64,000 nt of DNA from Dipylidium caninum. Its lineage: Eukaryota; Platyhelminthes; Cestoda; Cyclophyllidea; Dipylidiidae. The stretch spans positions 62,001-126,000 of the forward strand of contig QEYB01001685.1 in NCBI GenBank assembly GCA_017562135.1. The letters run 5' to 3'. The position numbers and the translations under genes are program-made. The notes under the pieces were generated by a model, which had not been told where the DNA came from, did no database searches, and saw nothing but the letters and a program-made list of their open reading frames with translations. This document shows positions 12,602 through 26,519 of the stretch, in pieces. The first letter of the stretch is position 1. Each line of letters begins with the position of its first letter.

Positions 12602-15600
12602 TGTCTACTAAAATATGATTCGGTAAAAAAACCTTACTTGTGTGACAGAAGAGAAAACCCATTATTAAAATTACAAGCGAAAAAGCAAATAAACTCAAAA
12701 TGACAGATTCTACAAAGAGAATTTCAAAGATGTCACGGAACGTAAATAAATTGAAAATATTGCTTGTGATCTATTTTAAACCACAAACTCTTAGAAAGTC
12801 TAAAGCGCAATAAATAACACAGGACCAAAATGACTGCAAAATGGCATGTCTTTGAGCATCTACATGATTGGAGGAGGAAGACACTTGAAGTTAGGGTCAT
12901 CCTTCAAGCTAATCTGGTTGTTAAGCAGTTAGGGATTGGGAACACAAGAGCGGTTACCAAATCCATGTTTCCAATTTTAAGGTATGAACCATGCGGGTCG
13001 AACGATTATAACAAATATCCAGGAATTTACAGAGAGAAATGTGTATAAAACATTCGGGATACTTCCAAAGAGGGGTAAATTAGAGAGGAGTGCTAATGGG
13101 AAAGGAGAACTTTAGGTAAATGTAGGCAGTGAAGTGCAGATGGAATATGCAAGGGAAATTGCCGAAAAATGTTAAAGGAGTGAATTGATACTGATAGTTT
13201 GAAGTTTACAGGATAATCGGGTACGCAACGTATCAATCATCACTCAAAGCTATAAGTAGTTAGAGCAGATAACTTTGTCAAATATAATAAGATTATGAAA
13301 TATTTGGGATGTATAAGCTCGAGGAATAACGGTAAGATTAACCAGTTCTCCGAAAAAAAGGCCTCCAGTCCTCAGCCGCATATAATCAAGAAGTCGCCGT
13401 TCCGCTAATAATTTAAAGTATATGCACGAGATAATTGTTAAAGTGATTTAATTCCCGATGCGTTTCTTCGTATTCTCAATAAAATTATGACTTGTTCTAT
13501 GCTTTTATGGCTTGTGAGTAACGTTAGCTTTAATTTTCTTGGCGGCAAATTAATATATTTCCGTTTGCACCAAATGGTTACAGATTTGGCTCAACAATAT
13601 CATCAAATTCGTGCGATCGCTTGCATGGGGGGACGTTTCGATATGAAAGACTGGTTTCAACTTTTGACCGTGTATATTTTAGTGGTGTTACCACACTGGT
13701 TTAAGTGAGTAACTGGAATTTTTAACCTACCAAATTAAATTAGTAGGACTTCGCTTAGTTTTACTAGCCTTTTGAATATTTCCACTCGCGTTTTTTTAAA
13801 TCTTGCATTAACCAAAATTCGAAACATACTAATCTCGACGATATTTGTAGCGGCACTCACATAAAACTTGCAGAATCCTTAATCTCAGTTTCAATCATAA
13901 TTAAATTTCATATTGAGACCAGTATACATGCTAGATTCTTTCTGTAGTGGTCTCAGACTCCTCACATTTCCTTCACTAAGTGGGCATTGGATATCCTCGA
14001 AATCAAATGACCTTATGTAATCTACAGAATAACTTAGAGTTTAACAACATATTCAAATTAAAGTTCAATCAAAAAAGACAGCGCCGCATTAAGATACATT
14101 TTATGTGCTATTCCTCAATAGCATAACCATTCTTCTGGTGTTTACTTATTTTTCATCGTCCTCATCTTAGCCATTAGTACATATTATACAAGGTACATTC
14201 GAGATATTTCAAATGTAGACACACTTTATAATCCTCTTCATCGACTCTACACTAACAGCCATCCGATTTAAAGGCGATAAATTTTTCATTTCGTCTGATG
14301 AGAAAATAATTTCGGAATCACGATGTTATCTACTCCGAATAGTGAGATGTGGCCGAATGTCCTAATCAGCCTATGGCTATTACTTCGGTCTTGCGTTGAA
14401 GATGTTAATCGACACTTCAAGACTGTGAATTAGGTGACAAAATTCCTGCGATTAAATAAAACGGCTGAGGGGCAGTAAGGCACCACGAAGGTGAAGGCGT
14501 ATCGTGCTGCTGCAACAAAATTAGGGAAGCGTTAGGCTTCCCGATGTCTGACTCAAAAGTCACCTAAACTATCTCTCCATGAAGGCTTTCTTTTTAAGGT
14601 GCATGGTAGGATATAACACTCAACAATTGTGGAAAATCACTCTTCCTTTTGAAATACGTAAGGGATAAATCTACAGTCACTCGCGCAATAGCTCGCAAAA
14701 AACCCGATTGTTAGTAGACGGTTTTAGGACAGTCTGGACGATGCGACTTTTTGAAACCCATCACTTTTGATTGACATGGTGTTTAAAATCACGTTACTAG
14801 GTCATTTATGGCGGGAACAGTGGAAACTGACGGAGTTAAGGAGAACCAGGTTGACGGCGATTTGACCCATGGGTGGACGAATGTCAAACTGAATAAAAAT
14901 GGCAAAAGGCGGCCTTAACACAAGTCACAGGCCTTTGAACCATCTCACCGACTTTACCATAAATCCCCCAATACGTAGTTTTACCATCTTCCCGAATTGA
15001 ATGGCCGTCTGCCGGCCGTGTAGCTCACTTCTAACCTTAGGAAAGGAGCGAGGATGTCGGATAGTTCCGACACCTTCTGTTACCCAATGTACCCGAGTTA
15101 CGTGTAGCCTTGGATGTATCATTTGCGTCAACCATGAACAGATCCATCATTTTGGCCGAAATATGGTAATTAAATCAAACTAAACTGAGCCGACTAACTT
15201 GTACCAGACGATTAAACGTGCGCAGGTAGACGCGGCCGCCTCAAGTTCTTGACCATTGTAATCAAGTTAAACTTTCACTAACTCGAAAGTCGTCCAACAT
15301 AAAATCTGCACCGGGACCTTCGCTGTGATTAATCGCAACGCTCCCCTCTTATTCTATTGTCAAAGCTCAGTCCACCAACAAGTTTCGCCTCCCAAACACC
15401 CGTCAATCTTGTAGGAACGCCGTGAGGTTCAAAACCACATCCTTTGTGTCAAGGTAAAGACGACACACTTAATAACGCCTACGTCGTACACTCCGAGAGA
15501 AAGGCCGGCAACCTCTTCGCCTTCCAAGCATAAGAAGTCGAAGATAGCAGAACTCGAATCCGTTTCTTTGGCGTATTAACAGTAGCAGTAATAATAAATA

Positions 15601-15640
15601 ACAAAAGTCATAATTCATCAATTCGTTGTAACAACCGTAA
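12602..15640. other. spacer between SCYL1-like and TM9SF2-like genes
   Basis: AT-rich DNA holding the promoter of the SCYL1-like gene (right of 12601) and the 3' UTR of the TM9SF2-like gene (left of 15641). Apart from the weak ORF at 13487 nothing is recognised. Confidence 0.5.
13487..13708 (+). CDS. candidate ORF between the SCYL1-like and TM9SF2-like genes
   Basis: A 73-codon ATG frame in AT-rich DNA contains LGGKLIYFRLHQMVTDLAQQ, YHQIRAIACMGGRFDMKDW and a hydrophobic end LLTVYILVVLPHWFK. It stays open about 16 codons upstream of the ATG. A GTGAGT lies at its end. No family recognised; may be chance. Confidence 0.15.
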   Translation: MTCSMLLWLVSNVSFNFLGGKLIYFRLHQMVTDLAQQYHQIRAIACMGGRFDMKDWFQLLTVYILVVLPHWFK

Positions 15641-18600
15641 TTAGTCAATCTTGACGACTTTGTATATTTTGCGAGTGAAGAGAAAAGATGAGAGGAATCC
15701 GACACTACCTGAGAAACAGAAGAGGAACAATGTCACCACAAGAAATATCAAGGCAAGTGGAAGAGGGGCCAACGAACACACAAACACACGCAGCGTTGTC
15801 GGTTGGGGCATTTATAAATCAGGTCTGACCCCTGACCCTCCCCCCCCCCCGCCGCCCACCACTGGATGATTGACATGGAATGCAATTTTAATAGGAAGGT
15901 CAGAAGAAGCAAGCGCTTCGCTGGCATGAAGCTGGAATTGACAAAATCTCAGGCTCGTAAATTTTCCCAAGCTCAGAAGTAGCAAAGGTGCAGCAACTCG
16001 TCTTCAACAGGGAACCATCCAACTTCCTCGGTAAGCATCAATCAGTAATGTCGGTCCATAGTTGCTCCGAGCACCCATTATGTAGCGAAAAGTCGTCTTT
16101 CATGCGGCGACAGAAATCCACGAGTGGGGTAAGGCTTCCCAAGACCATAATGTGGCACTGCAACGCCATTACCAAGCAATGAGAGAATACCGAATCGGAG
16201 AAGATATGAAATGATGGCGTTTATGAATGAAAAACTTGCTCTAAGGTGGAAAAGCCCTGGCCTACGTCACTCCAAACACTTTGCATCTTAATGCGCTGAT
16301 AATTCAAAGTATGCAGGAGCGAAGAGGAAACGCTTATGATGCAACAAATTCGAATCCAAATGCGGATGCAAAAAAATAAGGAGGTGGAAGTTGTGACCGG
16401 TGCGTACGTAGCATTCGTTCACTCATTCATTCACCCATCAGCACTGTCCATCGACAACTCAACCCAGTGGAGGTGAACCGTGATTAGGTTAAAATTATGA
16501 AAAACTAAAGACGATTCACAGTGTATCGATGAGCATCCTGTCTACAGAGAATCCTCCCCGCTGCACCCAACACCCTGCCAAGGACGCATGCCAAGACGCT
16601 GTGTTCATACAAATTCGGGTGCTCTATACAGTAGGGGTGTGATTGCGCCACGAAAGATATGAGGGTAAAAATAAGTTGCCGGAAATATGACGGTGATTGC
16701 CGGAGAGAATGCCAAGTTTCGCTTTGCTACGTGTGTAGCAAAAAAGTGTTTGCCGGGCATTCAACCACCGCCATCCTCTCCCACCCAACTAGTCTATAAG
16801 AGTGTGATTCCCCCCCACCCCCGCCTTTGTTTGTTACAATTAGACTGCGAAGAAAAGTTGGGGGAATAGAACGCCTGAGTCGCAGGAAGTAAAAGTGGTG
16901 AATATATCCGCAACTCCTCCCACGATAAAGTTGCCAGAGCACCAATGAGGCAGATCATTGGCGGTAGCTAGATTTGGCGCCAAGAATGCTACATGAGGTG
17001 AGTGTGCAGGTGGATTGCGGTCCAATCGACTAGAGACTTCAAACAAAAATATGCCTAATCGCATAAACTTTGACGGAGCCTCCACCTAGATAGCGGCATA
17101 TGCGCCCCGAGAGGTAGTTACACTCTGGCGCATTCCAAATGACCGAGTTATGAATGGAGAGAGAGGGAAACTGGTTAGGCGTAGACGGTCGCATGCCCAA
17201 CTGTTAGTTGGCTGGCACCGATTCGAATAAACCATATCATTTACGAGAGCATATTATTCCAGGATATGATAGGAGATTAATCTCGACGGTGCGGACAGGG
17301 GAGTATAAATACGTGGAGTGGTGAATAGAAAAGTGAAGAAGGCACGACTCACCGAGCATGATGAAGAGGAGACCCGAGACGAGAGCAGTACACATGAGGT
17401 AGAGAAAAGCCGAGGTGAAGCCTCTGTAGTGCGTCTTAGAGATGTAGTAGTGAATGGCGTAAATCATCACGTAGATAGCCGTCGATCCACCCGCGAGGAA
17501 GGTGCGCCACCACCAACGATAATTCTATTCGGAGGGTAGAGAAAGTGGTGCTAAAATTGCTTCCACCAGAGTGTATCACCCCGTTTTTTTTTATTATGTG
17601 ACCTGCTCTTCGACTGACGGGTGTATGGCATGAAGGCGAACGCAGCTCGAGAACTCTTAGTCCCGAATTTCGTTCTCGGCGCCTCAACAGCTCCACCCAG
17701 ACAGAGACATCACCACTCACCTCCTGCAGATCAAACCGCCTTCGAGTGGATCAAATGCATCTATTAGACAGGGCAGAATGTGGAATGTCTTTACAAGCTT
17801 CACGCTGGAGCCAACTGCAAGTATGGAAGGCTAAGGAGGGGCGGCAGACGCGCTGCAGGAAGAAATGAGCCGCAAAAAACTGTTTCCATCTATTAATCAG
17901 AGGCCCATTTTTTAAAGCCCTCCCATTAGGGTTAATAGATTTTCTTTTTCGAATTCAACTTCACGTCTTCGAAAGTGTTTTTCCTCCTGGAAGGATGTGA
18001 GTGAAATGCCATTACATCCAAGTGCTAAACAAGAAACAAGCGAGAGTACTTCCTGGAGGTATAGGAGAAAAGTACACAAAAGCAAGGCAGAGCCTCCAAT
18101 TTCACTCCACCTATTCTCTTGAATTCATTACACAGACAGGAAGGAAGTTCTCTTCCTCTCTGTCCTTGTAGATGCTGAACTCAACACCACGAGGACTCCT
18201 CTTCGGCGTCTGCCCCACCTCTGTTCAAGCAAAGTTGCACAAAAAATATTTCCTTAGGGGCGAAGAAATCGCCTGGACGTAGGATGTCAGAAATTTTGGC
18301 GGCAATTGTTGGCGTTACGCGGTAACACAGTCAGTGGACGCTGCAATGGAGTAGTCGCCACCATCAACTTAGGCGACCCAAACGACGACTTTCATTAGCT
18401 TCTTGCAACATCTTTAATCCGCGGCTCTTTCACAACACCACCGCCCCGTGTCAGTCGTGAAGGCGGATGTGCTAAAGTTACGAGAGGCTTGTGTAGTCCA
18501 TACCGGTAGTGTCGCATGCCTTAATCATGTAGGGGATTAAACCGCCGTCACACGGAATCATGACAACAAGCTGTAGAGAGGACCGCACTGACTTACCCTC

Positions 18601-21600
18601 GTTTCACGCAATTTCGACGACAGAAACTATAATTCTCCGATGAACTTGGCAACAAGGGGGCACATAAACCGCTAAACAGAAGATACTGAAGCTTTGAGAG
18701 TCCATGTTACTGTCCAACAAGTTACAAAAAGAGCCGTGTTCCTGTCTGAGCAGGAGGGGCATAAGCGAGTGCTTCTTGGCAAAATAACAATTGTGTAACC
18801 AACTGAGAGAGGAAAGTGACAAACTCTGGCAAAAGGTGCTCTTAAATGCTGTCAAGAGAGGAAAACAGCGTTGGTCTAATTACATGATTAGACCCTCCGT
18901 TGGATAGATATACGAGGAATAGGATGAAGGTATAATCCGAAAGATAAAAGTATTCAAAGAGGGTCTTTTCGCTCTCCTATTCTTACCTCCTTGCCAGTAA
19001 AGGAGGTCGGACTGAAAGTAGGTTGGAAGACGGATGAACACAGCGAAGTGCAGACATTGAAGAAGCACGATTAAACTCAATGAAAAAGGTTACAATCTGC
19101 ATTAATATATGTGGCCTGAGTGGGGAATGTCGTGGTGGCGAGAAGGTGATGTTCGTAGGCAGAGTGACAAGTGAAAGTCTACTCTCGAGTCGTGACAAGG
19201 ATGGACTTTGTGACGGGTCAAAGAAGTGATTGACTGCGTGATGACAAGGGCGTTTAGGAGGGAGTCGAGTCTTCATTTCAACGTACAAATCACCCGAAAT
19301 GTAGCTAAGGTTAGAGCCGCGAGAAACGATGGGAGCAGAGCAAGACACTCCAGAAGTTGGAGAAGAAGAATAATAATTCAATTGTGCATCCGGATAAGGT
19401 GCCGCATTTTTTCGAGATGAGTTGACACGAAGTAATGGAAATAAGTGACACCGTCGGGACATTTTCCGTTAGTATAAATAAAAAGTCCCCATTACCACGT
19501 TATGAAATCAGTGATACTACGGGAAACCAAGTGAAAGCACGTGATAAAGAGAAAAGACCAGCAGGTCAGAAGTTTTACCAAGTCTACCCTATCAGTGAGC
19601 AAACATAAAGAAAAATGAGTCTTTTCCACTAAAATCTCCATACGCCAGATGAGAGGAGACCAAGATTAAAGCAAACTTATTCTTTGACATTCTTCCGTTG
19701 TTGAGTGGGCGACCCCACAAACCCCCTAAACCGTGCTAACAGTGTCGAGAATTGAGAAGGTGAATTTTCATCCCACTATAACCTGCCCGTTGGAAGCAGA
19801 AGTTACACACAGGGCATACTAACCTCTAAGAGTTAATATGCGTTCTAGCAGGTGTCAGGATGAAAGGAAGGAAGGATGCTTAAAGAAGTAACTCAGCGCC
19901 TCCTTAGTGACAAAACAGTAGTCAGGTCTTGAATGCATAACACCCGTACTACAAAACACGAAATTAAGTTACGTTTAAATTAGTGAGTTGACGAATCCTG
20001 AAGAAAGAGACAACTAACACTGGTGGCCATACCTTTGAGGGAACGTAGCGAAATTACCGGTTCCTTGTAGTCAACGAGGTGACGGATTCAAGTCGACTAG
20101 ACATTAATTTACATATCTTGTACCTGCAAGGAAGTGAGTCCTCGAAACAGTCTAGCCTGACAGTAACGAAAAGTTGAAGAAGGATTTGAGAATCATCCGG
20201 TGGATGTCACCTGGATTTAAAGGCATGAGCCAAGATGAAAATAGCTTAAGCTTGAGTGCGTAGTATGCCGGCCCAGTGGTCGGGATGCGAAACCTCCTAC
20301 AGCAGCAGTTATCATAACCTTTGATGAACATCTACAGCTCTGCTAATTGCGGAGGTTATTTTTGGCGAAGAGTTAAATCCAAGGAGAAGAATAAGTCCAA
20401 TTTCCTCTCATTGATGTCTGTAATGGCCCCTTGAATTTTAATGTTAAAAGTGATTTCCGAATCACAGTGCGCGATAAGGTGACCGAGTGAAGATCAGCAC
20501 TGTAATACCTCCCCAGGGGGCTCGTAGACGGTAAAGCAAAATCGAGAAGGACGAGAAAATTACTAACCTCAGCACAAAGTTGGAAGTAGCAGGTGAGAAT
20601 GGTAGTCTCAATAACGCAGACGAGAAGGAGGACAAAGACAAGAAAGAGGAAGCCGAACATGAAGAACAGCTGCTGGCCCCAGATGCTATTGAAGATGAAG
20701 AAAAGTTGGATGAAGATGCAACCGAAGGGCAGAAGACCCGTCAGTATCATCGCCGGGACTGTACGAATGTAATAGGCTTGCGGAGGTATTTGACGTGGAA
20801 TCAGATTAGTCCGGGTAGGCACTTGGATGACCTAAAGGCCGCAAATGAATTTTTATAGCATTTACATATTAGCAAAAACGCATAGGACAAAATTTGAAGG
20901 TGAGCACTTTCAAAAATTTCGTGCACATTCACTGGGCGTCGGTATTGCTTACGCGTTCAGCACGTACTAACCAAAGTTGCGATGGCCCTGCCTCCTTTCC
21001 ACACTTCCCGTACACCTTTGGCAGACGCATCCATAAACGCCTGCCTCCGGTGAATCAGAGAAAATCACTCAAATGCACTAATACACCGGAACATTGAGGT
21101 AGCCCTACCACCGAAGGATAGCACAGGACCTCGTTCTGTCTACTGTTCCAAAACTCTTAGAGCGCAAGTTCTGCTCAATTTTAATTCAAGAATGTGTCTC
21201 TCAAGTCAACACTCGTACTGTAACCTCTAGATGAAGAGGATTATCTCAGGTACGTTGCTGAGTAAGAATACGCATTTATAGCCGCTTAAAATTTCATATC
21301 CTCTTCTCTCTAGCAAATGCAAATTCCGGTTTGATGTGAATTCACTTAAAGTGAACTCAGTGAAACGGGTAGAATCAAAGGGGGAAGAGTAGGTAGTAGG
21401 GATTTACCTGTTGCCTAAATCCAAAGAAGGACCCAATGAAACAGAGTGGTAGAGAGACTAGAAGCCACATGGCAAGGATGGAGATAATTGCAGTAAAAGA
21501 GACGGCAGAAGAACTGTTGAGGCAGAGAAGGACGATGTTGATTACCAGGAAGGCGCTCATTACAAGACCTGGACAGAATAGGCCTGTCATCAGGATGTTA

Positions 21601-24600
21601 GTCTTCCAGCAAAGACCTCCATGGAATTTGTAGAGACGCGCCGAGGTGTAGCCTAAAGAATAAAAGGACGAACAGTTATTCACTTTGGCTACTGTCAGTA
21701 ATATGTGCTGGCCAACTGTCTCCCAGGTGGCAACCCTCCAAACACCTTGAGAAGATAATTATTTAAGCTAGCAAAGTAAATGTAGTATGAGAAACCACAT
21801 CAAATGAAGAGCGGTTACAGTAGCGATCTCTCAGACCGGATGCTATGCTGGGAGCATGTAGGCGAGGTCCACTTTGAGTTGGCCAATCTGTATAAAACCG
21901 CAATCATCGCAAGCGAAATGATGAATACCACGAAGATTAGTAGAAAAAAAATCTCAAGTTCTTATAAAGCAGCATAGAGTATATGGGAAGAATCCGCGTC
22001 ATTGGAAGAGAAGCAGCGGGGTCAGCTTAGACAGGCGGTTAATCATAGAGGGATGAAGGGGGAGAGCAGCAAGCAGATTATGCTTGAAGTTATCTATCTC
22101 CTAGCGTAAAATGCAATGATCATGAAAAGTTAGTCGCCTGCTAACAAATAAACCTCACCCGAAAGCAATCCATTGTTAGCCTTAGAAAGAAGTCGTGTTT
22201 GTGGAAAATGAGTAAGACAGGAATTATAGTGTCGTGGTGGACTCTACTTCTACTCGAAAAATGGAGTGATGGTTAAACCAGGAAAAGAGGCAATGTGGGC
22301 ACCCGTACATTTGATCATTTTACAGAATTTGACTTCTGAGTTAAACGCACAGCAGCAGCTTCTACAGATGGAGTGAATGAAAACCTCTGGACTAACATTG
22401 ATGGATACATACCGGCGGAGGCGCCAAGGCAGACAAAGACAATGATGGCACAGGTCGCGAAGGCACCACGATGGACGGGTGAGAGGATGCCAAAGCAGGA
22501 GAAGAAGAGGGTGATCACAGACATTAGTCCCATTTGCACACCGGAGCCGACAAGCACAGAGAAGAGCATGGGGTGGCTTGGCGCACGGAAAACGTCTCCG
22601 TGGATAAGTTTCCAGCCGAACTCCTCCTGTGTCCCGTTGGGCTTCCGAAGTACAAGGAAAAGACTAACTTCGGGCCAAAACGTTTCAGGATAGTGCAGTT
22701 AAGGCTAACATCCCTTTTATCAAATATAGATATCAAGCAATACACGAGGAATGTTTGATAGGAAAGTTAAAAAAAAGGGAGTTACTACAAACAGGAGGCG
22801 AAAAGACACACACATATATGTTGAGCAAGGGGAAACTCACCTCATTCTCCAATTTGTCATAAAGCATGAAGTCGCGACGTAGCGCACGAAACAGTATAAT
22901 GGCCACGAGGATAGTGAGAAAGAAGACAACCAAAATGGAATTGATGATTGAAACCCACTGAATGCTCTCGTGCGAAGCCTCCGATATGAGGTAGTTCCAC
23001 CGACTACTTAACCCTACGTCTTTCGCCTCCTGCAATATTACCAAAAATAGGGAATTATTAGGCTACATGCATACTTCTGTGGAGAATAAGGACTGCAGGA
23101 ACCAACCGTGAATGAGACGCTGTAGCTATAGACAATGGTCAGAGGGTTGGTGAGACTATCTGGCAGTGCCAAGGGTTGGTCGGTTGAGCACTTAATCGCT
23201 TCCGGGTCGTGGGCAATGCTGAGGTGAAAAATTAGAAAAAGCATTTATAATTTCTGACTCGGAAACTCAAAAAAAAATTGCAGTGTATTGCAAGGAATTA
23301 AGGTCAACCGGGGGAAGTGTCCTAACAACAAACAACAGTTTGCATTTAAAGAAGCAAAATTGAATGCCGTGACGACAAGAAGAGGACAAGGCTGAGAAAT
23401 GAAATATGGAATGAATGATAAACAGAAACTTGAGAGCCAACTCAAGAGAAGGCAATTTTTCCCATTCTCATCTCGGCAATTCTATGCTTTAATGATGGTT
23501 AGGTTCTAAATCAAAAAGTCCTCCTTTTTATTAGTGTGAAAGTTAAGATTTTACTCCAATAGTGATAAAATATATCATTAAATGTTTAATCTAGTTAAAC
23601 CCTCATTACCTAAACTATTCGAGTTGCAAATTAAACATCGAAAGTAGTTAAAAACAATCTTTGAAGACACAGACGACACAGGCAAGCTATTCTCTTCGCC
23701 TGTAAAATTAGTTTATCGCCCCCAGGAAAAGGCAGCACGCCTGCCAGCCAACTAAGGAGCTCTCAACAAAGAAATGTGACCAATACACTGGATAGAACGT
23801 CAGGTGTTGCAATCCTAAACCTCCACGGAATTATTATAGGTATGTAGAACAATAAAAAAGGGGTCTCCAAGAGCGGCCCATACTTTAATGATGTACAGGA
23901 TGGAAAAAAGAAATGCATAAGTTATTGAGAATAAATAATTCACTTTAAAGTTGCCAAAGCTGATAACGACTCACCTCAACGGAGTTACTCGAACAGCAAT
24001 CAAATTATATAGTGAAGGGCCCACAGAAGTGTAGGTGATGTTGAATGAGAAATGATTGAAAAGATATAGGGAATTTGATGGAGAGCCGCGAAACTAGAAT
24101 TTTGTTAAAAAATGAGGTACGAAGTAAGCAGAGTATTGGGTTTTAGTTAGAACGCATAACAGCATTATTAACAAACAAATGTCTATATTTTGTTCCGAGT
24201 AGTCAAAAAATACTGAGTAGATCTAATTTTACCTGGACTTTACATTGTGGAAATTCGATTTGCGAGTCTGTTTTGTAGCATCCGAGAGGAAAGCTTCTTT
24301 CACACATTTCGCCAGTAACGGTCTTCACACAAGCAATAACTGGAATATTATCGGACACCCTAGAGAATATATTTCATAAAATAAGAAACAGTGACTAACC
24401 AATATCTGTTGAAGGATTGTTTTATTCCTTGTCGAAGTTTATTGTAAATAGAGAAAGATGAATCATCAGTTGGTGCATATGTTTTGCGGTCCAACTCAGC
24501 ACAGTTAACCGATTTTTTAAACTCCATCTATAAATAATGTTGACATTTGGAAGTTAATTTTCGAGAAAGTAAGGGAGTCACCTTGATATTCGTCTCGGAT

Positions 24601-24922
24601 AATACTTCACCGAATAATTTTGCACCAAGATTTGCAGGAGAATAATTTTGAGTTTCCGAGACACATTGGTCTAATCTGCATAAAAGCGGAATAAGCAAAA
24701 CTGTAGACCCACTGTGGAGGTAGGAAAGAACCGAAGAGAAGTGGAGAGGAAAGGCGACCCGCAAGCACACCAACTGTTGACTAAGGGCTGATCTATCAAA
24801 TCGGGAAACCTACGACACAGTCTTTGATTGACGTTAGGTTCACAGTAACGTGTCAGCGAAATTCCAGGAACACAGAGGACATCTAGCGTGTTTATCAGAA
24901 AAGCGATAAAGAAGAGAAGCAT
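15641..24922 (-). CDS. TM9SF2: TM9SF2-like transmembrane 9 superfamily (nonaspanin/EMP70) protein
   Basis: Twelve exons (5' to 3'): 24922-24771, 24711-24582, 24527-24400, 24359-24233, 24093-23975, 23218-23107, 23029-22841, 22626-22413, 21652-21408, 20831-20568, 17524-17353, 15708-15641. Every junction is phase-compatible and the total is exactly 640 codons including stop, close to vertebrate TM9SF2 (663 residues). A signal peptide (MLLFFIAFLINTLDVLC) is followed by VPGISLTRYCEPN, equivalent to the mature TM9SF N-terminus. The lumenal domain covers residues to about 280. Nine membrane spans follow, with family hallmarks EEFGWKLIHGDVFR, LIPRQIPPQAYY, LLPFGCIFIQLFFIFNSIW and RWWWRTFLAGGSTAIY. 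The C-terminus is KIYKVVKID, a KXD-type COPI/Golgi retention signal. The protein is expected in Golgi/endosomal membranes. The donor between exons 1 and 2 (24771) is the least certain splice site; all others are strongly supported. Introns range from about 40 bases to 3 kb. Confidence 0.95.
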
Positions 24923-25111
24923 CTTGGCGGGCGCTATTAGCAGTCAACACCGAAAGGACGTTATATTAATAGTCGCCTCACGCCCTAATTTCACCTCTTT
25001 TTTGTTCCTTTCAACGAAGTTATTAATCAGTAGTCGATGTTAAGGCAACTGTTTATTAATTCAAATAAAAATTTATCCCGCAATTTAAAACATTTTTTTA
25101 TTTATTGCTTA

Positions 25112-25367
25112 GGGAAAGTTGTCAGCTGCAAATATCTACAAAAATGAACGTGCAACAACTCCCTTACGCCAAACAACTTCATGGGCAGTTTTTGCACAAT
25201 GGCTCCTTGGAAATTTGTTCAGCAACGGCAAACAAATAAATAACCTTTACTATGAATTTAACAATACCGTTCAGCGATTTCCTTCTGCCTCCCGAGCCGC
25301 AGTAATTTTATATAAATTGTTAAGCCTGCTCGCAGAAGAACTTAATGTCCGGCGTTACAATAGTTGA
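25112..25367 (+). CDS. probable terminal exon of an unidentified small protein
   Basis: A good pyrimidine-rich acceptor (TTTATTGCTTAG) precedes a frame that reads GKLSAANIYKNERATTPL and continues through NNLYYEFNNTVQRFP and ILYKLLSLLAEELNVRRYNS to a stop at 25367. Composition is protein-like, with helices and no low complexity. A donor (GAT|GTTAAG) about 77 bases upstream would give a small intron, but no start codon is evident in the exon before it. It reads away from the TM9SF2-like gene, whose ATG is only about 190 bases away, so the two could share a promoter. I do not recognise the family; a small mitochondrial protein is one possibility, without real support. Confidence 0.35.
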
Positions 25368-26429
25368 ACTGCTAAGCTCGCGTGTATGATTTCATGGATG
25401 TGAGAGACGCGTTGTAGTTCTTTACTTAATCCGCTTGATTTTTTGTTGCTATGCTCAAAAGGCTGAGGCGGCGACTTGGACGCTGACACCACTTAGTAAT
25501 AATCTGGCTAAAACAAAACTAAAATCTATCTAAAGCGTGCCACTAACTCCACAACCTCATCGATGAATTGCAATTTTCTTCCTGATATCTATCATTCCTA
25601 CGTGTCCACGGCTACACAATATGACAGAATCTATTGACACAATATTATTTACAAATTCGTATTTTGCTTTAGATAAATTTCCGAAAAGCCCCACATCGGT
25701 TCACACGTATTATTCTTTCTTGTGGTCAAACCGTGGTAATTGCGAACTTGCAGACTGTTCCTCCTACCTTACTTATACACCCTTATCATCAATATGATTG
25801 CAAATCATAATTTTTTATTCATTTTTACTTATCTCTATCTGCGTTTACATTAGTTTTAATGCCATTGAATTAATGGTCCCCTCGACGCCAACTAATATGT
25901 GCTCTTATCTAAGCTGGCTTTTTTAATCTATTTGCTGTCGTCCGATGAATATGTTGAGTCCAGTGAGAGTTTAATTATCTATGTACTTAGAAAAAAGTCT
26001 TCAGACATGGCATAGTGACTAGTCATTGCTTTGGCTGCTTCGTAGACTTTTTTAAAGTTTATTTTAGGGCGATTGGGAAAGAAAAACACTTTACTTTTTA
26101 ACTGATTCATCGATCTAGTTAATGTTGTGAGCCATTCTGTTCAAAGCAATCTCTTCCTACCAGTTAAAAGTTCCGAGATGTTGTTCAATGATACTAAACC
26201 GCAAACAATAGTCTATTTCCTCTTTCTAACATACCTAAAATTCACTGTCTCGCAATAGCCACTGTTAGAATTGTAACTCAATTTTACTCTGACATTCGCG
26301 TGTGTCATGGACCATAGCTGCGTGGGTTGTCACTCTGCCTCGCCCCCCACCCCCCGAACCCTGCCACCCGCCCACCTCCTGCGTCACTGGTTACTCCGCA
26401 ATCAACTTGTGTTTCCGCGGCCTTGGTGA

Positions 26430-26519
26430 TGGTGGCAGACGCGAGGCCTTTGTGTGCGCTTCTTGTCCTCTTCGCTGGCATAAACGCTCAACTTACGCCT
26501 AATTGCCTGACCGGACAGC
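26430..26519 (+). CDS. candidate signal-peptide exon
   Basis: From an ATG at 26430 the frame reads MVADARPLCALLVLFAGINA, then QLTPNCLTGQR. This has n-, h- and c-regions of a signal peptide with a plausible cleavage after GINA. A possible donor (GACAGCG|GTTAGG) ends it. No downstream plus-strand exon was recognised, so this may be chance; the GC-rich background allows long open frames here. Confidence 0.2.

Noticed and set aside
18983..19462. Minus-strand ORF of 159 codons
   Set aside because: Lies within the TM9SF2-like intron 17525-20567; it does not fit the protein family and is not needed for the phase-perfect exon chain.
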